Shown piece after piece: positions 15,621-21,182 of a stretch of DNA of 21,182 bases. The notes beneath the pieces are model-generated. The model ran no database searches and had not been told where the DNA came from. It worked only from the letters and a program-made list of their open reading frames with translations. A program made the position numbers and the translations under genes. Every line of letters begins with the position of its first letter. Position 1 is the first letter of the stretch. Location: NCBI GenBank assembly GCA_964614855.1, contig CAZTMX010000032.1, positions 1-21,182 of the forward strand. Reading direction: 5' to 3'. The DNA comes from CAWJHE01 sp964614855 (lineage in GTDB: Bacteria; Chloroflexota; Anaerolineae; Anaerolineales; UBA4823).

Positions 15621-18230
15621 ATGTCTGATTCAGATCTTACTCCGATCCGTAAACAATATTTAGAAATCAAACGCCAGTATCCAGATGCCATCCTGTTTTT
15701 TCGACTGGGAGATTTTTATGAAACATTTGACCAGGATGCAGAGATCGCATCGCGGGAATTGGATATTGTATTGACATCTAGAAACGTGGCCAAAGGGGTG
15801 CGTATCCCGATGGCGGGTATTCCGCATCATGCCGCGGAAAGCTATCTTTCCCGGCTGATCCAAAATGGGCACCATGTAGCAATTTGCGAGCAGGTAGGCG
15901 ACCAGCCGGTCAAGGGTTTGTTCTCGCGTATGGTGACGCGTGTGGTAACCCCGGGTACTGTGGTTGAGCCAGGACTGTTGCCTGGGGATGCAAATAATTA
16001 CCTGGCTTGTGTGATGTTTGGTGAACATTCGGGCAGCGACAACGATACAGGGACAACGGGTCGAGCAGGTATTGCCTATGTGGATATCACCACAGGTGAA
16101 TTTGCGGCTACTGAACTGTCGAGTGTCGATATCCAGGCGGCTTTGCGTGCCGAATTGGCGCGATTGCGACCTGCCGAAGTGCTTTATCCGGATACACAAA
16201 AACTGCCTGATGGGGTCCAGGCGCATCAAACCCCCTGGCCGCGCTGGCGCTTTGAAACAGGTCGCTGCCAGGAAAAGTTGCGCCAGCACTTTGAGGTGGG
16301 ATCATTGGACGGTTTTGGTTTGCGCGGGCTGAACCTGGCAACCTGTACTGCAGGGGCAGTATTGCAATATGTAACGGATACTCAACCGGCAGCGCTTAAG
16401 CTGCTGGTAGGATTGAATACCTACAGCCTGTCTGATTTTATGATCCTGGATGCTGCAACGCGGCGAAACCTGGAGCTAACCGAAACGCTGCGCGGTAATT
16501 CTTCTCAAGGATCGCTGCTGGGTATCCTTGACCATACCGTAACGCCCATGGGAAAGCGCTTGATCCTGCAATGGGTAAATAAACCTTTGCTGGATGTGGA
16601 AAAGGTGCGCCTCCGGCAAGAAGGTGTATCTTATTTCTTCAACGATGGTTTGCTGCGTGCTGAAGTTCGTGCAGGGTTGAAGCCATTGGGGGATCTGGAG
16701 CGGTTGATGAACCGGGTTGTTTCCTTAACGGCTCAACCGCGCGATCTGCTGCATTTGCTTGCTACAATAAGCCGGCTGTCGGATTTGCGGGCGTTGTTTG
16801 GAGAGACACCCCCAGCCATGGTTGCCATTTTGGATAATTTCCACCTGTGCGAGGATGAAAAAAGCCTGCTGGAAGCGGCATTAGCGGATGACGGACCGGC
16901 AACCTTACAGAACATCGGGGTGTTTCGCACGGGTTATTCCGCGGAACTGGATGGTATCCTGGAGCGCTCAAGGCATGCTCGAGATTGGATTGCCAACCTT
17001 GAAAGCGTGGAACGAGAGCGCACTGGAATCAAGACGCTCAAGGTAGGGTACAACAAGGTCTTTGGGTACTATATTGAGTTGACCCGAGCCAATGCAGACC
17101 TGGCGCCTGCCGAATACATCCGCAAGCAGACCCTGGTAAACGCTGAACGTTACATCACCCCCGAAATGAAAGAATATGAAACGCTGGTGTTGAATGCCGA
17201 AGAACGCATCCACGAAGTAGAAGCGCGTTTGTTCCGTGAATTGTGTGCGCAACTTTCTGCATCGGCGCTGAAAATCCTGCAAACGGCAAAGGCCCTGGCC
17301 GAACTGGATGTTTTATCCTCCCTGGCGGAAACAGCCGTTGCAGGAGGATACACCTGCCCGCAGGTGGTGGAAGAAGATGTGCTGCAGATTCGCGAAGGAC
17401 GCCACCCAGTGGTGGAGCAAATGCTAGCAGGCGAAAGATTTGTCCCTAACGACCTGGATTTTGACCAGGGTGAAAGGGTGCGTATTATCACCGGACCCAA
17501 TATGTCGGGGAAATCAACGATCATCCGCCAGACAGCCTTGATCGTTTTATTGGCGCAGATCGGCAGTTATGTACCGGCTGCTTCTGCGCGTATCGGTGTG
17601 GTGGATCGCATTTTCACGCGCATGGGGGCGCAGGATGAAATCCACGCCGGTCAATCTACGTTTATGGTTGAGATGGTCGAAACAGCCAATATCCTGAACC
17701 ATGCTACTTCTCGCAGCCTGCTGATCCTGGATGAGATTGGGCGGGGAACGAGCACTTACGACGGGGTTTCAATTGCCTGGGCTGTCGTGGAATATATACA
17801 CAATCACCCGCGTTTGCGCGCCAAGACACTTTTTGCCACGCATTACCATGAGCTGACACAAATGGCAGATTTGTTACCCGGTGTGCGCAACTATAACGTG
17901 GCGGTCAGTGAGGCGGATGGGCAAGTTGTCTTTTTGCACAAGATTGTCCCCGGTGGGGCAGACCGCTCTTATGGCATCCATGTCGGACAACTGGCAGGGT
18001 TACCTCGCCCGGTTGTCCAGCGTGCCGGCGAAATCCTGCACTCGTTGGAGGCATCTTCGGGAAAGGCGGTAAAGATCAACCCCAACGCGCCGCGCCAGCT
18101 TGCTTTATTCCCAGAGACAAACCCCCTTTTGGATGAACTGAGACAACTGGATCTAAACTCGCTTTCACCCATTGAAGCGCTGACAAAAATCTATGAGTGG
18201 AAGAGAAAATTCCTTGAAGACAAGAAATAG
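15621..18230 (+). CDS. mutS: DNA mismatch repair protein MutS
   Basis: Recognises mismatched and looped DNA and starts mismatch repair. At 869 aa it is full length. The mismatch-binding domain I has the F-x-E wedge at F32-Y-E34 (RLGDFYETF). Connector, lever and clamp regions follow (about 130-560), including the GYNKVFGYYIE segment. The ATPase domain has Walker A GPNMSGKST at 625-633, the VEMVETANIL segment, Walker B/signature LLILDEIGRGTSTYDG near 700 and FATHYHEL. The C-terminal tail is short and ends with KIYEWKRKFLEDKK. It is a MutS1, not MutS2: no Smr domain is present and the wedge Phe is kept. mutL is not in the window. The gene stands alone on its strand and ends 29 bp before a convergent gene, with no clear terminator between them. 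Confidence 0.97.
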   Translation: MSDSDLTPIRKQYLEIKRQYPDAILFFRLGDFYETFDQDAEIASRELDIVLTSRNVAKGVRIPMAGIPHHAAESYLSRLIQNGHHVAICEQVGDQPVKGLFSRMVTRVVTPGTVVEPGLLPGDANNYLACVMFGEHSGSDNDTGTTGRAGIAYVDITTGEFAATELSSVDIQAALRAELARLRPAEVLYPDTQKLPDGVQAHQTPWPRWRFETGRCQEKLRQHFEVGSLDGFGLRGLNLATCTAGAVLQYVTDTQPAALKLLVGLNTYSLSDFMILDAATRRNLELTETLRGNSSQGSLLGILDHTVTPMGKRLILQWVNKPLLDVEKVRLRQEGVSYFFNDGLLRAEVRAGLKPLGDLERLMNRVVSLTAQPRDLLHLLATISRLSDLRALFGETPPAMVAILDNFHLCEDEKSLLEAALADDGPATLQNIGVFRTGYSAELDGILERSRHARDWIANLESVERERTGIKTLKVGYNKVFGYYIELTRANADLAPAEYIRKQTLVNAERYITPEMKEYETLVLNAEERIHEVEARLFRELCAQLSASALKILQTAKALAELDVLSSLAETAVAGGYTCPQVVEEDVLQIREGRHPVVEQMLAGERFVPNDLDFDQGERVRIITGPNMSGKSTIIRQTALIVLLAQIGSYVPAASARIGVVDRIFTRMGAQDEIHAGQSTFMVEMVETANILNHATSRSLLILDEIGRGTSTYDGVSIAWAVVEYIHNHPRLRAKTLFATHYHELTQMADLLPGVRNYNVAVSEADGQVVFLHKIVPGGADRSYGIHVGQLAGLPRPVVQRAGEILHSLEASSGKAVKINPNAPRQLALFPETNPLLDELRQLDLNSLSPIEALTKIYEWKRKFLEDKK

Positions 18231-18259
18231 GAAAAAAATTCTTGTCAAGTCGACAGGAT

Positions 18260-18658
18260 TTATATACGAGAGATATTGACGATATCTGGCTCAATTTCGA
18301 TTGCCCAAACACCGAAATCTCCGAAATCATACTCAACATATAAATAATTCTCTTCCCGTTCAATTTTCCGGACACGCATCGAACGTTTGAACTTGAAAGT
18401 CAGCAGATCGTCATTCCATTCCCCCTGGAGGGTAGGATCGTAACCATCCGGAGGGCCATAGGCGCGTTCTATTTGATGCTCTGATAAAAGCATGCGTAAG
18501 ATCGCTTCGGGCGTATCAATCGACCAGAGCAGGCTGGCAGTTGCCTGTGTCTCAATTTCCTGAACCGCCTCTTCTTCATCCATCTCCCATTGAACCGGCG
18601 ACCAGATTCCCGGTAGATCATCGACGTTAATGGTTTCGGGGTCTATATCATAAGGCAT
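18260..18658 (-). CDS. Acidic hypothetical protein downstream of the DUF3786 gene
   Basis: A 132-aa protein I do not recognise. The N-terminal half is strongly acidic (MPYDIDPETINVDDLPG, then a Glu-rich helix near 25-37). A central part has IDTPEAILRMLL, and the C-terminal half alternates charged and hydrophobic residues in a beta-like pattern ending in YVEYDFGDFGVWAIE. There is no signal peptide, membrane segment or cysteine. Its start lies 1 bp after the stop of the DUF3786 gene, so the two are almost certainly cotranscribed and translationally coupled. It converges on mutS. Confidence 0.7.
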   Translation of the reverse strand: MPYDIDPETINVDDLPGIWSPVQWEMDEEEAVQEIETQATASLLWSIDTPEAILRMLLSEHQIERAYGPPDGYDPTLQGEWNDDLLTFKFKRSMRVRKIEREENYLYVEYDFGDFGVWAIEIEPDIVNISRI

Positions 18659-18659
18659 T

Positions 18660-19337
18660 TTACTCTCCGCGTTTTTTCAGGTTTTTGTATTGTTCTATGA
18701 TGCGGCGGCACAGGTTGCTGCCCAGGATAGCATAGCCATCTGTGGGCATGTAGTGAGCCGCCGAAGCATCGAATAATAATTGATATGATGAAGGAAAATC
18801 TTCGTCGCCCTGCCAGAAAACAATCCGCAAAGGCACACAAGGTAAGATTGTAAAAACAAAAGACACTGTGGCGAAATCTGCTGGTTTGCCTCCCAGTTGA
18901 ACCGCAGCAGCCTGAAAACCAGGTTGATCATCACTCAGCACCCGGTGTAATTCAAGACCGGTGTAGCCCTGGAAAGCCTGGTTGTAAAATTTCCCATCCG
19001 GGAGCTCCGAAAAAGAAATCCATCGTTTTTCTAACGGCGTGCCGTCTGCCGTATCAAAGTAATATAAAATTGCTGCCTGGTTGAATTCAGACAGTTCAGT
19101 TTTCTCGTATTGGTACGTTGCCACATAATCTGGGTATGCCAGGGATATGGGTCTACTCCAAAATGAAAAAAGAAAGGCCGTTTGTCCAGTTGGACTATCT
19201 GTGAATGTGCTGCCTGTATTCCTGGCTGTGAGTAATGGATCGCGGCGCGATAATGCCTGGCGCAATTCGTCCAGGCGCCTTGAGAAGCGTGTCAGGTCGT
19301 TTTTACGAAAAGCGTCCTGCATGGGGGGAGGTTCCAT
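18660..19337 (-). CDS. DUF3786 domain protein
   Basis: A 225-aa soluble protein. The DUF3786 pattern runs from about 65 to 220: ILYYFDTADGTPLEKRWISF, then a SELPDGKFYNQAF segment, AAVQLGG, LPCVPLRIVFWQGDEDFP, LLFDASAAHYMPTDGYAILG. The family is found mainly in anaerobes and has no assigned reaction, as far as I know. The N-terminal 60 residues are charged and probably helical. Two starts are possible: ATG 19337, and an inner ATG at 19322, whose upstream bases are C-rich without a ribosome-binding site. A TATTAT box at 19347-19352 would give a nearly leaderless transcript from the first ATG. It is followed at once by the acidic 132-aa gene. Confidence 0.82.
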   Translation of the reverse strand: MEPPPMQDAFRKNDLTRFSRRLDELRQALSRRDPLLTARNTGSTFTDSPTGQTAFLFSFWSRPISLAYPDYVATYQYEKTELSEFNQAAILYYFDTADGTPLEKRWISFSELPDGKFYNQAFQGYTGLELHRVLSDDQPGFQAAAVQLGGKPADFATVSFVFTILPCVPLRIVFWQGDEDFPSSYQLLFDASAAHYMPTDGYAILGSNLCRRIIEQYKNLKKRGE

Positions 19338-19389
19338 GCACTCAGTATAATAGAGTTTCTGTAAGTTATGAGGTTAGAATTAAAGAAAA

Positions 19390-19419
19390 ACATTCCGCCA
19401 GAAGATCTGAGCGGAATGT
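19390..19419 (-). terminator. Intrinsic terminator of the S1-domain gene
   Basis: ACATTCCGC pairs with GCGGAATGT, and CAGA/TCTG extends the stem inwards past one bulged A to a 3-nt loop, 13 bp in all. On the minus strand it is followed by TTTTTCTTTAATT. It lies 28 bp after the stop of the S1-domain gene. Confidence 0.9.
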
Positions 19420-19446
19420 CAATCCCTTTTAGCCCGGAAGAAAAAA

Positions 19447-20244
19447 CTATTTTCCTGTTCGGACTTTATGCTGCAAAGTGCGCATGAGGATCTGTTCCAA
19501 CTCATTCTGTGATGATTTGGATTTCTGTTTGCCTTTTTCAACGGGCATCTCAATCGAGGCTTGCTGTTCTTTGGAGCGATCCATGGCTTCGCGTAAAGCC
19601 ATTTCCATTGCGGTTGGAACGGGCGCTTCTTTTTCTTCCGGTTCAGCAGCGGCAGCAGTGACATTTCTTGCCGCAGGTTGCTGCATCTCTTTGACGATCT
19701 TCACTGGGGGTTCTTCCAATGCCTTCATGCTCAGTTTGATTTGCTTCTTTTGGCGGTTGACCTCCAGGACTTTGACTTCGATTTCATCGCCTTCTTTGAC
19801 AACTTCGCCGGGATTTTTGATGTAGTCGTGTGTCATCTCGCTGATGTGTACGAGCCCAGGGCGTTCTGCTCCCACATCTACGAATACACCAAATTTCTCC
19901 AGGCGCACCACTTTACCTTTGATGACCATGTCCTTGTCGATTTCTCGCCATTCCAGGTCCAGCGGTTTGATCATGGTCAGCTCGATGCGGTTTTTCTTTG
20001 GGAAAATGCGCCGCACCCAGACTTCGACCGATTGACCCGGTTGGACAACGTCTTCAACGCGGTTGACGGGTTCTGCCTGTAGCTGTGAGATATGTACCAC
20101 ACCGGGTACAGGGAGGCCAATATCCACCACAGCGCCAGCGAGGGTTGTTTTAACCACGGTGCCTGTGTATTGCGCTTTGCGTTTAATCGCCTCAAGCTCT
20201 TGAGAGGTAGTGGTTTCCGGGATTTCCAGGGATTCTGTTTCCAT
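19447..20244 (-). CDS. RNA-binding protein with two S1 domains
   Basis: A 265-aa protein. The first S1 domain is at about 24-92 (YTGTVVKTTLAGAVVDIG, PGVVHISQL, RIELTM) and the second at about 106-175 (IKGKVVRLEKFGVFVDVG, PGLVHISEM, IKLSMKAL). The tail from 180 is Ala/Glu-rich, probably disordered, with a Lys-rich patch (KGKQKSKS) and a short helix at the end. Proteins of this layout resemble truncated ribosomal protein S1 or general stress protein 13-like factors that bind mRNA or the ribosome; the exact role is not clear. ATG 20244 is chosen because a GGAG site lies 7 nt upstream; an in-frame ATG at 20280 lacks one. It has a consensus promoter and its own terminator, so it is monocistronic and probably well expressed. 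Confidence 0.88.
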   Translation of the reverse strand: METESLEIPETTTSQELEAIKRKAQYTGTVVKTTLAGAVVDIGLPVPGVVHISQLQAEPVNRVEDVVQPGQSVEVWVRRIFPKKNRIELTMIKPLDLEWREIDKDMVIKGKVVRLEKFGVFVDVGAERPGLVHISEMTHDYIKNPGEVVKEGDEIEVKVLEVNRQKKQIKLSMKALEEPPVKIVKEMQQPAARNVTAAAAEPEEKEAPVPTAMEMALREAMDRSKEQQASIEMPVEKGKQKSKSSQNELEQILMRTLQHKVRTGK

Positions 20245-20251
20245 GATATTT

Positions 20252-20255
20252 CTCC
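20252..20255 (-). promoter_or_regulatory. Ribosome-binding site of the S1-domain gene
   Basis: GGAG on the minus strand, 7 nt before the ATG at 20244. It rules against the upstream ATG at 20280. Confidence 0.7.
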
Positions 20256-20331
20256 AATTCGGATTTTTGCATCCACACATACGTGGAAATAATTAAGAAT
20301 AAATCGCTATCAGCATAAGCCGCGATCTTCA

Positions 20332-20360
20332 ATTATACCTTGCGCGTAATTATCTGTCAA
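20332..20360 (-). promoter_or_regulatory. Perfect consensus sigma-70-type promoter of the S1-domain gene
   Basis: The minus strand has TTGACA (20355-20360) and TATAAT (20332-20337) with a 17-bp spacer, twelve of twelve consensus bases. The predicted start is near 20325, leaving a leader of about 80 nt with no evident stable structure. Confidence 0.88.
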
Positions 20361-20408
20361 AGATACAAGCGCCAATTACATAATTAGAGCTTTATGAAAA
20401 AAATAAAA

Positions 20409-20439
20409 AAGGGCTGTCCTTGAAAGAAAGACAGCCCTT
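20409..20439 (-). terminator. Intrinsic terminator of the coiled-coil protein gene
   Basis: A perfect 10-bp stem (AAGGGCTGTC with GACAGCCCTT) closes an 11-nt loop. On the minus strand it is followed by a long T-rich run (TTTTATTTTTTTCAT). It lies 18 bp after the stop codon. Confidence 0.92.
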
Positions 20440-20457
20440 AATAAAGGATGGTTGAAT

Positions 20458-20916
20458 TTATCCCTTGTTTTCGTTTTCGTTTTGTAAGGTTTTTATCCCA
20501 TTACGTACCTGGTTCAAGTAGCGGTCCAGCTCTAATTCCAGGCGGGTGAGCGTCTCAATTACATAATGATCGGCTTCGTGACGGTTTTTTTCGATATCTC
20601 CGCGCGCCTGGGCTATGATTTGTTCGGCTCTGGCTTGTGCCGTTTGAACAATTGCATCTCGCTCGACCAACTGCTCGCTTTTTTCGCGGGCGATAGCAAT
20701 TGTGCGATTGGCCTCTTCTTGTGCCTGGGCTAATATCCTGTCGCGTTGAGCCTGGACTTGTTGGGCCTTTTTTATCTCTTCAGGTATGGCAACACGCATC
20801 TGGTCGATGATATCCAGCATACGGTCTTCATCCACTACCACGCTGCGTGTAAACCACAAGGGACGACTCTGGTTCAATAATTCTTCTAAGCGGTCTACAA
20901 GATGTAAGATGTCCAT
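20458..20916 (-). CDS. Coiled-coil protein, DivIVA/F0-b-subunit-like
   Basis: A 152-aa soluble protein. The N-terminus (MDILHLVDRLEELLNQS) and the DEDRMLDIIDQMRVAIPEEI segment at about 29-48 lead into a long Ala/Gln/Glu-rich coiled coil (about 48-120) with repeated QAQ, AQARAEQIIAQA and AREK. Such proteins are often labelled 'ATP synthase F0 subunit b-like' from the coiled coil alone, but there is no membrane anchor, so a part in ATP synthase is unlikely. A scaffold role near the division or cell-wall machinery is one idea, unproven. An AAGGGAAG ribosome-binding site lies 6 nt before the ATG. No clear promoter is seen upstream, only a palindromic cluster at 20949-20968. Confidence 0.8.
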   Translation of the reverse strand: MDILHLVDRLEELLNQSRPLWFTRSVVVDEDRMLDIIDQMRVAIPEEIKKAQQVQAQRDRILAQAQEEANRTIAIAREKSEQLVERDAIVQTAQARAEQIIAQARGDIEKNRHEADHYVIETLTRLELELDRYLNQVRNGIKTLQNENENKG

Positions 20917-20948
20917 TGCTAGCTTCCCTTTTAGAGCCTTTTGGCGGT

Positions 20949-20968
20949 TACCAATTGGTAGTTACCAA
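20949..20968. repeat. Interleaved palindromes upstream of the coiled-coil gene
   Basis: TACCAATTGGTA (20949-20960) is a perfect 12-bp palindrome. It shares TTGGTA with a second inverted repeat, TTGGTA-GT-TACCAA (20955-20968). It lies 33 bp before the ATG at 20916, in a place where a regulator could act. The rest of the 266-bp region up to the window end shows no gene. Confidence 0.5.
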
Positions 20969-21095
20969 CCGGCAATTATTCCTTTTTCAGGTTACACGAA
21001 TTTTTTTATTTCGTCAACTGCGAACTGGTGTTCCTAATAATATTGTGAATAATTAGCTCTTTATTCCGTTGCATGTATCTTGCCAGCCCCTAAAA

Positions 21096-21182
21096 ATCAA
21101 TCTCTTGAGATATCAATCTCTTGAGATATCAATCTCTTGAGATATCAATCTCTTGAGATATCAATCTCTTGAGATATCAATC
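21096..21182. repeat. 16-bp tandem repeat running off the right edge
   Basis: Five exact copies of ATCAATCTCTTGAGAT, plus 7 bases of a sixth, end the window. Each unit holds ATCTC-TT-GAGAT, a 5-bp inverted repeat, and each junction makes the palindrome GATATC. There are no mismatches between copies. It may be a minisatellite or a protein-binding array. It may also simply mark where assembly stopped. Confidence 0.9.

Noticed and set aside
15660..16289. 209-codon open frame on the minus strand inside mutS
   Set aside because: It is antisense to the mutS N-terminal domains and has no motif of its own.
20458..20916. ATP synthase subunit b
   Set aside because: There is no N-terminal membrane helix and no other atp genes nearby; the similarity is coiled-coil composition only.
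21096..21182. CRISPR array at the right edge
   Set aside because: Units of 16 bp follow each other with no spacers, and no cas genes are present.

Overview
The window looks like a chromosomal fragment from an anaerobic bacterium of the Chloroflexota, most likely class Anaerolineae. This is inferred from recalled protein resemblance (AlaS with a Cys/His-rich insert, fused membrane/spermidine-synthase-like protein, DUF3786 protein, MsmX/UgpC-type ATPase, small coiled-coil protein of the DivIVA/F0-b-like kind) and from gene style; no search could be run. Coding density is high. The left edge cuts a gene and the right edge runs into a 16-bp tandem repeat, so both ends may be contig ends.

Left part (1-10.94 kb). 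A 5'-truncated AlbA/Schlafen-type ATP-binding regulator (+) converges on a long minus-strand run of eight genes reading from about 10.94 kb down to 0.75 kb: alaS, a 683-aa multi-membrane protein with GT-C-like features, a GtrB/ArnC-like glycosyltransferase with two C-terminal membrane helices, a WecD-like N-acetyltransferase, wecE (sugar-4-aminotransferase), ruvX, mltG and a DUF692-like TIM-barrel protein. Several genes overlap by 4-19 bp and the other gaps are 8-32 bp, so an operon is likely. alaS-ruvX-mltG is a linkage known from Firmicutes (alaS-yrzL-yrrK-yrzB-yrrL in Bacillus). Here four surface-sugar genes sit between alaS and ruvX. Together they could make a dTDP-4-acetamido-4,6-dideoxy sugar, load it (or another sugar) onto a lipid carrier and transfer it on the outer face of the membrane.

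Middle part (10.94-15.6 kb). A divergent intergenic region with an extended -10 for alaS leads on the plus strand to a membrane-fused spermidine-synthase-like protein and a DUF1461/TIGR01906 protein, the family that includes the lipoprotein intramolecular transacylase Lit. These converge on gpmA (phosphoglycerate mutase), which lies downstream of an orphan sugar-ABC-transporter ATPase. Each of these two minus-strand genes has its own intrinsic terminator. The ATPase has a near-consensus promoter overlapped by a perfect 9-bp inverted repeat, a good operator candidate.

Right part (15.6-21.18 kb). mutS (+) is followed by a convergent two-gene minus-strand unit (DUF3786 protein and an acidic unknown protein), then a two-S1-domain RNA-binding protein with a perfect consensus promoter and an intrinsic terminator, and a coiled-coil protein with its own terminator. 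The last 87 bases are 5.4 copies of a 16-bp tandem repeat that runs off the window.

No RNA genes, CRISPR arrays, insertion sequences or prophage genes were recognised, and no gene-free stretch exceeds 300 bases. The strongest leads are the surface-sugar gene block inside alaS-ruvX-mltG, the DUF692-like and Lit-like proteins, the altered spermidine-synthase active site and the ABC-ATPase operator. None of these proves a wholly new system.
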